Positions 44,657-55,690 are shown, counted from the first letter of the stretch. The stretch is DNA of 64,000 nucleotides from Rhizophagus irregularis (GCF_026210795.1 NC_089448.1:2170001-2234000); one strand, 5' to 3'. Numbers and translations: made by a program. The notes: a model not told the origin generated them from the letters alone.

Positions 44657-44940
44657 ATGCAATTTAAATACTTATTATTGATTTTTGTTTTTATTATTGT
44701 TTCAGCGGGTACTAATGAACAATTTCTTTGAGTTTTTTCTTTCTTTTTTTTCTTTTTTATTAATTTTAAAAATTAACTATTAAAATGAAATCTTTCAATA
44801 ATATTATAAAAGCTTGGGAAGCGGAAGCGTGGATTAAACGGAATGAGTATAAACGTGGCGCAGAACCAGGGGCAGATGGGGAACCACATGACGCGGATGT
44901 AAATACTTCAGGGTTTGCTGCTAGATGGGGAACCACATGA
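44657..44940 (+). CDS. Secreted Kex2-type peptide precursor (copy C)
   Basis: Exon 1 (44657-44708) encodes MQFKYLLLIFVFIIVSA. A 104-nt intron (GTACTA..AAAAG) follows, and exon 2 is 44813-44940, giving 59 residues. The mature part starts AWEAEAWIKR, then NEYKR, then GAEPGADGEPHDADVN.., so two KR sites with Glu-Ala, Gly-Ala, Glu-Pro pairs. After the stop the sequence continues with a frameshifted stretch that still spells SFKRDAKPIAKPQDF and KRDADGF. The ancestral precursor was therefore longer and the stop at 44940 reflects a frameshift. The upstream 450 bp resembles that of copy A. Confidence 0.6.
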
Positions 44941-45863
44941 TTCATTTAAACGTGATGCGAAACCAATAGCAAAACCACAAGATTTTTTTATAAACGTGAC
45001 GCGGATGGTTTTGTTGATTATCATACAATATTGACCGACGGAATTATTTTCAATAAATATTATATACGATGAAAGTAAAGAAAAATATAAAATATTTTTT
45101 AAATCGGATATTAGTTAATTTTATCAATTTCAGAATAAAATTTGTGATGTACCTCAATAAATTAATAACATATGTCTAAATACAGTATATTATATAAAGC
45201 ATGCCCTTGATGTAATTAATTCCAAATATCAAAATAATATCATATTTTCATTAAAACTTTTTAATCCATGTTATTTTAAGTTCACTACTGAAAAACGTGA
45301 TATAAACATTCTTGTACACCTTTACTTCACCCTCGTTAATAATCTACACATTTAAACGTGATGCAGATAATCAGAATCATGATGAACATGATTCCAGAAA
45401 TACAACATTGACCGATGCTATCTTTTTTTTTTGACTTACTATAAAATTTGACACAATAAATTAAAATTGAATGTGCCTACTAAAATTATATTACTTACTG
45501 ATCTTGATAAATGATTTATTGTTCGGTTTTCTTAGGATCCCGAAATATACGGGCACAGTACATAAAAAGGTCAGGTGGTTCGAGTTTGCGTATAACCAGC
45601 CAAAAAATTCCATTATAGATAATACCTGGTGGAAGTCTATTATTTTTTTGGGGGTGTCTAAAGCGGGCAGATTTGACCGGAATTACGGCATTAAGAAATT
45701 ACGAATGCGACAAATAATTGCGTGAAAAATAGGTTTTTAGTCCTCATAAAAAATGGAGAGTAGAGGCTTTTAATATAAGTAATTTTATGGGGTTTAGGAA
45801 TATCAGGGTTTTTTTCCCGAAGGGAAAAAAACCATGGTATTCCACCCACATGAGACGAAACTA
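44941..45863. other. Relic second exon of a peptide precursor and degraded duplicate sequence
   Basis: 44941-45030 is the decayed continuation of copy C. At 45353-45420 a plus-strand piece reads KRDADNQNHDEHDSRN, very like the end of copy A's exon 2, without a signal-peptide exon nearby. 45500-45730 repeats, in diverged form, sequence near 41.9-42.05 kb. At about 45807-45829 a short perfect hairpin (TTTTTTTCCC-GAA-GGGAAAAAAA) stands alone. Confidence 0.45.
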
Positions 45864-46082
45864 CCCTAGCGTTACCCCAAAAAAAGCACTGGTTGCCGGC
45901 ATTATGCGGAATTATGCACTGTCACGTGAACAGTGCGGTGACAGATAAGGTGTGACGAATAAGTTCTTATCAACTCGAAAAAACTGTCCCTCAGATAAAT
46001 ATAACACTGAGGGGTGTGACGGATGTGATGATTTTTTACATGGTCACGTGTCCAGTGCTTTTTTTTGGGTAACGCTAGGCTA
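45861..46082. mobile_element. 216-bp MITE with CTA target duplication
   Basis: The element at 45864-46079 has inverted termini CC(C)TAGCGTTACCC plus a run of A and AGCACTGG on the left, complemented on the right (CCAGTGC, run of T, GGGTAACGCTAGG). It is flanked by CTA at 45861-45863 and 46080-46082. A 3-bp duplication is typical of PIF/Harbinger elements. No coding capacity. Confidence 0.65.
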
Positions 46083-47217
46083 GATGACGAAACGAATGCA
46101 TGTACAGTAGTTGTACAGTATGCTATTATGTTATTTTATGTTATTATCGTTGTTGAATTATTATTATCTTATTATTATTTATTATTTTTATTTTAACAAA
46201 TTAAGGTGCGAGATTACATATTTCACGGCTGTCTATTGATTTCCGAGGACGCGATGTGTCTAGGGATGTAGATGTTATTTTGCTATTACAATTTATAATT
46301 ATATATGATTCATGTCGACCCACTAAATTTCTAACAACTATCCTTTAAACGAAAAATATGAATTTATGAATTGAAATTATCATAATAAAGTCCTATAAGA
46401 AAATAATGTTCGATCGGATTATAAGTACAAAGAACAAACGAATTTTATGATGGAAAAATGATAATTGTAAATGATTTAATAATCTTTTAAAATTTTATGG
46501 TTTTGCGTCAAAATATAAATACAAATTATTTTAGAATGGCTCCCAGCTTATGTTTATATAATAATAATAATAGAAGTTTCAAGTTTGTAATGTTTATCAA
46601 GAAAGTTTTTTAAAGTCATTTGATATTTTATGTTATAACAAATGTCAAGTAAATAAAGTTATATGAGAAATATTTTTTTTAATAAAACATAAATTATCAA
46701 ATTTATTATTCTAATCATAAAGATATAATAAAGACATGAAAAGGATAAATGAAAGGTATTCTAGGTTACATTGTAAAATATGAGTGAGTTTTTGTATAAA
46801 GCTATTCATTTTATACTTTTTTGTGCAATCGTCCTAATGATCACCTGATCAGACATAATTAGAATATACTAGGTTATTAAAAAGCCATAAACGGTTAGCT
46901 TAATATATGAACAGTGTACGTATATTGTAAAATTCCATATAAATGGAAGAAAAACCAAAGAATTTATGGAAATACTGTATGTAAAATTTCATGAATATCA
47001 GGGTATTAATAATTCAAATTACTCATTGATGCATCAATAATCAAAAAAAGTAATTTTATTATATAATTGATCCACGTTGGGACAGTAAATATTGTATATG
47101 ATTTATAACGAACAGTTCACATTTTGAACTTTAAAATTAAAAGTTTCTTGATGATCTGATATCCAAATAGCTTCTGCGTCTGCGTCACGTTTAACGAGAT
47201 CGGACCTGCTTCACGTT
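46083..47217. other. AT-rich intergenic region, nothing recognised
   Basis: No supported gene. Just left of copy D (47150-47217) the sequence spells frameshifted precursor units (AAACGTGAAGCAGG, AAACGTGACGCAGACGCAGA on the minus strand), a decayed extension of that gene. Confidence 0.4.
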
Positions 47218-47445
47218 TTACTCATTCCGTTTAATCCACGCTTCCGGATCTGCATCACGTTTAATATCATTCCGTTTAATCCACGCTTCCGCTTCCCAAG
47301 CTTTTATAATATTATTATTTCATTTAATAATTAATGTTTAAAATTAATAAAAAAAAAAGAAAGAAAAAACTTAAAGAAATTGTTAATTAGTACCCGTTGA
47401 AACAATAGTAAAAACAAAAATCAATAATAAGTATTTAAATTGCAT
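47218..47445 (-). CDS. Secreted Kex2-type peptide precursor (copy D)
   Basis: Exon 1 (47445-47394) encodes MQFKYLLLIFVFTIVST. A 93-nt intron follows, and exon 2 (47300-47218) gives 44 residues in total. The mature region reads AWEAEAWIKR, NDIKR, DADPEAWIKR, NE. Three KR sites release two related 'EAWI' units, so this copy shares its core peptide with copy C. Beyond the stop, further KR-containing units continue out of frame, so the gene has been shortened by a frameshift. Whether the short form is used is unknown. Confidence 0.55.
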
Positions 47446-47574
47446 GATTGATTTTATGTATGTTATATAAAATTTTTAATTCGTTGTTTGTGTTGTTTGT
47501 TAACTTTGTTTTTTTTAAAAAGTAATTTTCTCTCCTTTATATAAAGTAATTCGTATTTCAAATTACATTGTTAC

Positions 47575-48370
47575 ATATGAAAGGCAAAGTAAAGGAGGCG
47601 TAGACAATAGTATTTTTTCCACGTTTTTCTAAATTGTGCCATGTTAAAATCTACAATTAAAGAACATTGCCACTTTAAAATTAATAATGTGAGAATGCGA
47701 GATTCTGATGTCAATAATTATTTTGATCCGCAATTACCTGTTAAAATTGTCATTCTATTAATGAGAGCGAAGCCAAAAGAGACGTCACGAGAGTAATTTT
47801 AGCCACATTTTTCCGTATTGCATCATGATAAATTAAAATTGGTATGAGACGAGCAACTTGATTGAACTTGAATTAACAACTTAAAATATGCTTTATGTCA
47901 TCATATGAAAAAATTTTACACGTATTTAAAATTATTTCATAATTACATTGTTTCATATTATTACCAATGAAAGAGAGATGTGGGCAAGAGTATTTTTGCC
48001 ACGATTTTCTACATTGCCACTTTAAGTTAATTATGTGAAAATGCGAGATTTGATTTCAATAATTATTTTGAGCCGTAATCATCTGTAAAATTGTAGCTAA
48101 AAGAGACATTACAAGAGTTATTTTACTACGTTTTGCTGTATTGCATCATGTTAAATTAAAATTGGTATGAGATGAGCAACTTAAAATCTTGAAATAACAT
48201 TTGAAATATTGGTCAAAAGTTTAATGACGTTAATAGCCTTTGAAATCAAAAAAAAAAATATTTGTTTTAAAAATATAATATTTAGTGAATGCTAAAAAAT
48301 ATTTTATCAACGTGTTAAATGACAAGTGCTTATTTTAAATGTAATAAAATATCACTTTTATAAAATCAAT
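47575..48370 (-). repeat. Tandem upstream modules, three copies, mostly without a gene
   Basis: Three successive blocks (about 47580-47760, 47765-47965, 47970-48195) repeat the same words: AAAGGAGGCGTAGACAATAG or equivalent, TTTTTGCCAC(G), ATTGCGCCATG / TTGCATCATG, GCCACTTTAA, TGTGA(A/G)AATGCGAGAT, AATAATTATTTTGA and TGTTAAAATTG/TGTAAAATTG. Only the block nearest copy D sits directly upstream of a signal-peptide exon. It looks like amplification of a promoter-containing segment. Confidence 0.6.
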
Positions 48371-49124
48371 CAAAGCCAGCATTATAATTATCATCATAAT
48401 ATTTTGGTTCTGCATGTCCAGATCACGTAGTATTCCACACGAGTGAATTCGGATTCAAATTTAGTTTGGATTAAATCGAATCAAATTGGCAAATGAGATT
48501 ATAAAAAAAATAATTTTTATTGATTTTTTTTTAATTAATTCTAAAACACTCGAAATGAAATTAATTCTTAAGATATGATAAGAGATGGCTTTTATTTATA
48601 TTATTTATATTATTTATTATTTATTTATTATTTGTTTATTATTTATTATATATCATACATGTAATAAGATAATCACTTTTATTTTAAGTATTTTGTCTCT
48701 ATCATTGCATCATCTAAATCATCTAAATCGGGTTCAAAAATATACAAAAAATAAATAAAATAAAAGATCTGATATGCATGCACTTAAATAAACCCGATTT
48801 TATTGTATTCTATAGTCCTTACTCCTTAGCTTTCGCTCTGGACTAACATACCCTATGTATAACTGATAATCAATGTTGAAAAAATATACAAAAAAAACAA
48901 AAATTATTTTTTTTTATCAATTTTTATCAATGTAAGGATCATTACATGATTTCACATGATTTAGACTATTTTCATTTTATTAAATTTTCAACATATATAT
49001 AAAATGAAAACAAAAAATAAAATCAAAAATATGATCTTTATAAGGGATTAAATAATTGAGACTTCTGAATATGCAGTTACTTGGCTATTTCCAATAGATC
49101 AATAGATGTCTTCTGATATGTGAG
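48371..49124. other. AT-rich region with diverged duplicate of the 41.7-kb sequence
   Basis: About 48575-48760 repeats sequence from about 41680-41840 (GGCTTTTATTTATATTAT.., TAATCGCTTTTATTTTG-like, ATCTAAATCATCTAAATCGG). 48900-49060 resembles 40370-40540 (TATAAAATGAAAACAAA, ATCTTTATAAGGGA). No gene is supported. Confidence 0.4.
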
Positions 49125-49327
49125 CTCCCGGATCTGCATCACGTTTAACATCTGGTTCTGCGTCACATTTATCCTCATTCACGCTTCCGCTTCCCAAGCT
49201 TTTATAATATTATTAAAAGATTTCATTTTAAAAAGATAATATTAAAATTAATAAAAAAGAAATTGTTTATTAGTACCTGCAAAACAATAGTAAAGACAAA
49301 AATCAATAATAAGTATTTAGATCGCAT
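49125..49327 (-). pseudogene. Decayed secreted-peptide precursor (copy E)
   Basis: The signal-peptide exon (ATG at 49327) reads MRSKYLLLIFVFTIV, but a one-base loss near its end changes the phase at the intron (TTGCAG/GTACTA). Exon 2 begins with the family's CTTGGGAAGCGGAAGCGTG at about 49205 and then reaches a stop. Later remnants spell GATAAATGTGACGCAGAACC and AAACGTGATGCAGATCC. The layout is as in copies C and D, so this is a recent pseudogene. Confidence 0.65.
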
Positions 49328-49599
49328 GATTGAATTTATGTATGTTATGTATGTTATATAAAATTTTTAATTCGTAATTTGTTTAATTTGTTTTTATAAG
49401 AAATTTCTCTCCTCTTTCTCAAAGTGTTTATACAAGAAAATTTCTCTATAGTAACACAGGGTTTACTTAATGTACAGCGTGGGTGTAACATATTAACGTA
49501 CGAACTGGAGTTAACGTTAATGCTATCACGTGCAAGTGCATAGCTCCTAAACTCTGGTAGGATGTACGTACACCCCACAGTCCCCACTGAAACACATTT

Positions 49600-50115
49600 C
49601 AAATTATTTCATGATTACATTGCAGCAATTTTTTTTTCGGACTTAATTTCCAAAATCGCCATAATGCGGGCCAGTGTTGCTTATTTTCTGGGTATTACAA
49701 GAATATTTTTGCCACGTTTTTCTACATTGCGCCATGTTAAAATTTACAAATGAAGGGCAAAGCCACTTTAAATTAATAATGCAAAAAAAGCAAGATTTTG
49801 ATGTTAATAATTGTATCAACCCGCAGTCATCTGTAAAATTGTAGTATTATTAACGAGGACGAAGTAAAGGAAGCGTACAAGTCACGTTTTACTATATTGC
49901 GTCATGTTAAAATCTACAATTGAAGAGCAGAGCCACTTTAACCTTTAATTAATAATGGAGATTTGATTTCAATAATTATCTCGAGGCGCAATCATCGTAA
50001 AAAATTGTTGTTTTATTAACGAGGGTGAAGTAAAAGAGCGAGAGTATTTTTGCCACGTTTTTTACATTGCGCCACAATCGGAACAACGGTGCCACTTTGA
50101 ATTAATAATGCGAAA
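49600..50115 (-). repeat. Tandem upstream modules upstream of copy E
   Basis: At least three blocks (about 49695-49850, 49855-50000, 50015-50110) carry the family words (TTTTTGCCACGTTTTTCTAC, ATTGCG(C/T)CATGTTAAAAT, GAAGAGCAGAGCCACTTTAA, GAGATTTGATTTCAATAATT, ACGAGG(A/G)(C/T)GAAGTAAA). The same core also occurs once at about 54200-54265 upstream of the large precursor gene. Confidence 0.6.
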
Positions 50116-51115
50116 ATAGATGATCTTTTTTTTTTAAAAAAAAAAAAGCCTTATTTTGAACTGATTTACTGATTTTGAATAATTGTCTTTACTTCAAAAT
50201 TTATATTTTAAGTTACATCATTGTTTTTCACTTCACAGCAGCCCACTTCAGCAGAAGTGGCTCTGACAATTTAATCACATCATCACGTGATTTGTAAAGT
50301 AGGGATCACGCGTTTTCTATATAGTAAAAAGTAGCAAAGATAATAAAATAAAAAATTTTAAACTAATAAATCGCGTGATGAAAAATCTTTCGCTATTCTT
50401 AAAACCTCTTTTATATATATATATAAAATATTCTTATATTTGAGTTTCTTTCTCGGAATACATAATATTGATTATAATGATTTATACGATTTTGAAAAGA
50501 CACATGATTTGTCTTCAAGTCATTTTTTCCGAACACTGCTTCAGAAATATTGGCGCAGATACTTAGTATATTTGAATATAAAATTTAATTTTTTAAAAGT
50601 AACGAAAATTTTATAGTATTTCATTTTAAAATAATATTAACTAATGTGCCGTGTAAAGAATTTTTTTTTTATGAGATTTCAGATGGTTTTAAATATTATT
50701 CACTTCAATAAACTCATCTCTATGCATCTTGACGTTTTTTACTTGAATTTTGAAGAAAAAAAAAATGACAATTAATATTTGATTTCTTACTTTATGGAAA
50801 TGTAATGACGCACAGAAAAATCTATCCTTAGTAATAAGATTGGTTTCAATTTTATTAAAATTAATAAAGTAAACCATTGATACAAAACATTAAAGAAAAA
50901 TTGGTTCCTCTATTCATTCCCAACGAAAAAACGTTGCGAAACGTTTTTTCATAACTTTTCCATAACAACATTACCTAGGATTTCACATTTTTCACCAATA
51001 ATTAACAAATATATTCTTCTGAAACCTTAGCTTTTTGCGCATCTCACGTTAACTACGAGAAAATTTTGTAAAAAGTCTTTTACTGGTAAAATAATAGATG
51101 TATTATTGTATAGAA
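50116..51115. repeat. Segment duplicated at about 54.27-55.3 kb
   Basis: Shared landmarks in the same order: an A/T homopolymer after AATAGATGAT, a block with TTCACAGC..CA(C/T)(A/T)TCA..GGAAATG-like sequence and TCACGTGATTTGT, then CGAACACTGCTTCAGA, then TTTGTGAGATTTCAGATG-like words and AATTTTGAAGAAAAAAAA. The copies have diverged with many indels. No gene is supported. The 50689-50877 minus frame is not convincing. Confidence 0.45.
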
Positions 51116-51629
51116 CCTAAAAGTAGTGATTGTATCCGGATTCAGCATATCCGGTTAAGCTAAAGGATATCTGATAAAAATGGATATCCGGATAGATTTT
51201 TTTTAGTTTATGGGTATCCGGATGAGTATCACGTGACCCGATACACCCGTTTACCAATTAAATTTTTTTGATTACATTAGTTTGTGACTTAATTCTTACT
51301 TATACTCAGATTTTATTAAACTCGTGTTTAAGTCCGTGACTGATTTCTTTTTTTGTTTTATTTAACTCTTACTAAACAACAATATTAATTAAATTACTTG
51401 GCTTTAAAATTTATACAATTGATACATGATATTGACGGATTATTTTCAGATATCTGCTAAGAAACCCTTTAGCTATCTGCGAAATTAACGGTTTTATCCG
51501 GATGCTATCCGGATGCTATCCGGTTTATTTAAAACAGATATCCAAATATGAAAATCCTTAACGGTGACGGATTTTTTTATCCGGATACTTACAGTATACT
51601 TACCGGCGGATATAATCACTACCTAAAAG
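51116..51629. mobile_element. 498-bp hAT-type MITE with perfect 8-bp target duplication
   Basis: CCTAAAAG lies at 51116-51123 and 51622-51629. The element (51124-51621) starts TAGTGATTGTATCCGG and ends CCGGCGGATATAATCACTA. Subterminal regions contain many TATCCGG(A) words in both orientations (ATCCGGATGCTATCCGGATG on the right). Termini and 8-bp duplication fit hAT. It carries no gene. Confidence 0.75.
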
Positions 51630-52516
51630 TTATTGTTCTTTATTATTACTATTTATTTTATTATAGCTTTTATGAACTGGAAAGTAATTGGAATAGGCAT
51701 ATTGGATCATGATGATCATGATGATTCAATAGCTGTTAGAGAAATTTTGCTTAATAAACTATTATTACAGACCCTGGCGGCCTGGCGAAAAGAATAACGG
51801 TCAATTTCAATAATATATACAATTCTTAATAATAAATTATTAAAAAAAATTTTTTATTTTCCGAAATGTGAACTAATTTTTACGATGAAACATTTACTAT
51901 TTTTTCAATAGTAAAATAAAGCATATTTATAAAGGAAATTTGATTTTTTGTTTTATGGTTGATTTCTATTTTTAGTTTTTAGTTAAAAAAAAAAAATAAA
52001 ATAAAATTGTTTTTCCTTTTTAATTTAAAATTTTTCTTGGAACAATTTTTATATAATAAATGTAAAAGGAAATTTGATACTCATTGTTTTTGATAATAAT
52101 TTTCCCTTTTATTAAAAAATTTTTCAATAAAAAAGATAATTACAGTATACTTTATACTAGTAAATGGAGTCTCAGCTAGGCGAACTCAATTTCCTTTACA
52201 AAATACTGTTCATAAAATACATACTTGTTATTTCATGGATATCAATGAATAACTAAAATATTCCCCGATGCCTTAGGGTCCCCTGAAGTAGTGATGCCGT
52301 CTTAACTGAAACTAAAATAATAAAACGATCTAAACATTTTATCTTTTAGTATCAGCAGTTATTACAATTATGAAATGCTTTAAAAAAGTTTAAATGATGA
52401 TTAAACTCATGTTTTTAAGTCAAAATTAACTTTTATATGTAAAGAAAGTATGTTTAATAATAAATATTTTCAGTTGTCAAAATTGTTCTATAATTTTCTT
52501 TTCACAATTTAATAAA
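51630..52516. other. AT-rich intergenic region, nothing recognised
   Basis: Poly-A/T-rich, with no supported frame or repeat. Confidence 0.35.
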
Positions 52517-52879
52517 ATGTCCGTCCCAACTTCGCTAAATACATTGTCTCAAGTTGATACATATTCTGAAGAACATCAGGATCAGAATCATGGAAAATGT
52601 AAGCGCGTTGGAGGATGACCTAGAGAGAAAATTTGGAATTACTATAAAACTGGTAATTCCGATGCACATGGATAACGAAGTGCAGCTTGTAATTATTGTT
52701 CGAAGTATTGGGGACGTGGACGTCTAGGAGAAATGGAAGCACATCTTGCCAATACTTGTTCTGAAGTCCCCAATGATATTAAAGATTATTGGCAAGAAAT
52801 ACTTGCAAGCAAGATTAATAATTATAAAAGAACAAACAATACAAAAAGTTCTAATTTAAAGCAACATAATAAAATTTGA
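52517..52879 (+). pseudogene. BED zinc finger N-terminal fragment of a hAT-type transposase
   Basis: One frame from ATG 52517 to TGA 52879 reads MSVPTSLNTLSQVDTYSEE.., then GKCKRVGG, a TGA, PREKIWNYYKTGNSDAHG, a TAA, RSAACNYCSKYWGRG, 'MEAHLANTCSEVPNDIKDYW', and 'QEILASKINNYKRTNN'. The W..C..C..H..C pattern (CNYC..HLANTC) is a BED finger as found at the start of Rhizophagus hAT transposases. The two internal stops are single C-to-T type changes (CGA to TGA, CAA to TAA). The catalytic part is absent. Confidence 0.65.
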
Positions 52880-53268
52880 TCAGTAATAAATCAATTGAAC
52901 CATTATCAATATATGAACAAATAAAATTGATAAAAGCATGAGTCACAATTGATAATCTCGATTTATTTAACCATCATATACAGTATTTAATTCATTTACT
53001 ATCAATAATCAAAAAAAGGTTTAATGTGTTAAATTTATTTTATTATATAATTGATCTACGTCAGGACAATATATTAAACTAATAATATCATATAGTATAC
53101 ATATTATGAATTAAAAAAAAAATTGAATATTAATTATTATACAATATAACCGAATAAAATAAATTTACATAAAAATCTATTAATTTTTGAATTTTAAAAT
53201 TAAGCTTCTGCGTCTGCGTCACGTTTATAATAGCCATAGTGCGCGCCTCCAACGCGTCTGCATCACGT

Positions 53269-54037
53269 TTAGTAGCCATACGCTTCTGGTTCCGCATCAC
53301 GTTTATAGCCATATGCTTCTGGTTCCGCGTCACGTTTATAGCCATATGCTTCTGGTTCCGCGTCACGTTTATAGCCATATGCTTCTGGTTCCGCTTCACG
53401 TTTGTAGCCATAGGCTTCACGTTTATAGCCATATGCTTCTGGTTCTGCGTCACGTTTATAGCCATATGCTTCTGGTTCTGCGTCACGTTTATAGCCATAG
53501 ACTGGTTCTGCGTCACGTTTGTAGCCATATGCTTCTGGTTCTGCGTCACGTTTATAGCCATAGACTGGTTCTGCGTCACGTTTATAGCCATAGACTGGTT
53601 CTGCGTCACGTTTATAGCCATAGACTGGTTCTGCGTCACGTTTATAGCCATAGACTGGTTCTGCGTCACGTTTATAGCCATATGCTTCTGGTTCTGCGTC
53701 ACGTTTGTAGCCATATGCTTCTGGTTCTGCGTCACGTTTGTAGCCATAGACTGGTTCTGCGTCACGTTTATAGCCATAGACTGGTTCTGCGTCACGTTTA
53801 TAGCCATAGGCTTCTGGTTCTGCGTCACGTTTATAGCCATACGCTTCTGCTTCCGCGTCACGTTTATAGCCATACGCTTCTGGTGCTGCGTCTGCGTCAA
53901 TGATGAATTAAAATATTATTAGAAGAATTCATTTGACTAATTTCACTTGATAAAAAAAGAAAAAATTTTTTAATAATTTATTTACTAGCTAAAGCCATAT
54001 TAAAGCCGAAAATCAACAATAAGTGTTTTAATTGCAT
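53269..54037 (-). CDS. Large secreted precursor with 20 Kex2-separated YGY peptide units
   Basis: Exon 1 (54037-53986) encodes MQLKHLLLIFGFNMALA. A 94-nt intron (GTAAAT..GACGCAG) follows, and exon 2 (53891-53269) brings the total to 224 residues. Exon 2 is almost entirely repeats: DAEPEAYGYKR (33 bp, with variants DAEAEA, EAEPEA, DADAAPEA and a short EAYGYKR) and DAEPVYGYKR (30 bp, seven copies). There are 20 YGY units, 19 followed by Lys-Arg. The last ends YGY then TAA, created by a one-base insertion before a decayed final unit. Kex2 would cut after each KR. Ste13-like trimming of DA-EP-EA would leave YGY, or VYGY-type products. Tyr-containing short cores between KR sites also recall fungal ustiloxin-type (dikaritin) RiPP precursors, but no UstYa-like gene is nearby. 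The longest ATG-initiated frames on both strands here are shadows. The true frame has no internal ATG. Confidence 0.85.
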
Positions 54038-55320
54038 GATTAAGATAATATATTTTTTTTTTCGTGATATGTATAACTATTAATTCGTTGTTTGTTTAAT
54101 TTGTTTGAAGAAATTTTTATTGTCTCAAGGTGTTTATATAAGAAAATTTTTCTATAATAACAAAATTTTCATAATTACATTTTTCATATTCGTACAAGGG
54201 TATTTTTGCCACGATTTTTTACATTGCGCCCATTGCGCCACAATCGGAACGAACAGTGCCACTTTGAATAATAATGTGGAAATAGATGATTTCTTCTTTT
54301 TAAAAAAAAATATCGTGTGTATAATTGTAAATATGCCACATTTTTACATAATGGATTATGTTTTAGCTGGTTTTTAATAATTGGCATTATCGTTCATCCC
54401 AATAGGATCATGCAGATTTTCATAGACCGATATTATAGCAATAACACATGATTGATATAATAAAGTGGAGTAAAAAAAATGGCGTAAATGAATATTTTGT
54501 AGGAAAAGTTTAAATAAAGCTTATAAAGTGGATTAAAAATGAAATTTATAGAAAGCTTATTTATGATGTTATTAATTAATGCATGATCAAAAACGTCAGA
54601 ACGATAATACACTTATTGGATGTGGGGCTACGTGGCCCATTTTCATCCAATCATTCGGTCCTGTGACCGATATAGCTACTCCCCCCATTCAATAATATGT
54701 ATTTATACTTATTATCTTTACTATTTGTTTTCATTTCACAGCCACATCAGTGGAAATGTCTCGGACAATTCAATTTAATCACATTATCACGTGATTTGTC
54801 AAACATATTCTAGAGATCGCATTAAAATAATAAATCACGTGATGCAATTTTTTTGCTACTCTTTCTTTTTTATTATTATACACATATATAATATACGGTA
54901 ATATAACTTTCCTTTATTTTAAATAAACGGAAAATTTTGGAATACACAATATTGTTTAATATGATTTAAATGATTGAAAAAGACAGATGAGAATCTTTTA
55001 TCATTTAAGTTATTTTCCGAACACTGCTTCAGACATTACTAAAAATATTGATGAGAATAACGAAAAATTTAAATTTCATTTAATAATATAGTAGCATACG
55101 AGATTCTAAGTATATACTATGTAAAGAATTTTTTTTTTTTTTTGAGATTTCAGATGACAATAAACTCGTCTATCTATTTTAACACGAACTTGAATATCGG
55201 AATTATTGTTGAAACGAATTCATATTTTTTTCCCAAATTTATATTATTATTTTCTAGAATTTTGAAGAAAAAAAAGAGTTAATATTACTTTATTCATCTC
55301 TATATAAGGTTTTTAAATGA
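54038..55320. repeat. Upstream region of the large precursor, duplicated segment
   Basis: 54120-54270 resembles the promoter-side sequence of the other copies (AAGGTGTTTATATAAGAAAA, TTTTTGCCACGATTTTTTAC, ATTGCGCCACAATCGGAACG, GTGCCACTTTGAAT). 54270-55300 is the diverged duplicate of 50116-51115 (CACGTGATTTGTCAAACATA, CGAACACTGCTTCAGACATT, GAGATTTCAGATGACAATAA). No gene is supported. Confidence 0.5.
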
Positions 55321-55339
55321 TAATTTTAAATCTCCATCA

Positions 55340-55690
55340 GATAATAACTGAAAAACTGAAATGCTTTTGTTGTTGTCAACGTTAAGTGTTACCCATGGGT
55401 GGTGTTGCATTGTGATTTAACGTTATAAGTATTTCGTATTTATCGTGGATTCGTGGTTAATTTTAATGTTAGCAAATTTGTAGAGTCTATTCACAGTTTG
55501 AAAATTTCGTTTCAAGGCTTCTAAAGACGAAGCGAACCAACTTGTATCATCTAAATATCCAACTATAGTCGTATTAAAAGGAATAGGAGTGTTTTATTCT
55601 TCGTTGTATATTGTTATATTTTTGATAGAAATATTAAGATGTTGTGATGTTAATTTGGAACATTTAGTCATACGTATAGTATATAATCCG
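55340..55690 (-). pseudogene. Reverse transcriptase fragment of a non-LTR element
   Basis: The minus frame around 55595-55440 reads 'TPIPFNTTIVGYLDDTSWFA', 'SSLEALKRNFQTVNRLYKFA', 'NIKINHESTINTKYL' then a stop. GYLDDT corresponds to the catalytic Y/F-x-D-D motif of the palm domain. Flanking pieces ('LNISIKNITIYNEE' upstream, 'FQLLSDGDLKLSF' downstream) fit the same region but are separated by stops. It is an isolated internal fragment with no element ends seen. Confidence 0.7.

Noticed and set aside
53191-53900. CRISPR-like array
   Set aside because: Units are contiguous coding repeats without unique spacers, in a eukaryotic gene.
53130-53903. Three long overlapping frames (one minus with MAINVTQNQ repeats, two plus with VTFIAI or RHVYSH repeats)
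   Set aside because: They are out-of-frame readings of the 30/33-bp peptide-unit array. The minus frame with KR sites joins a signal-peptide exon in phase.
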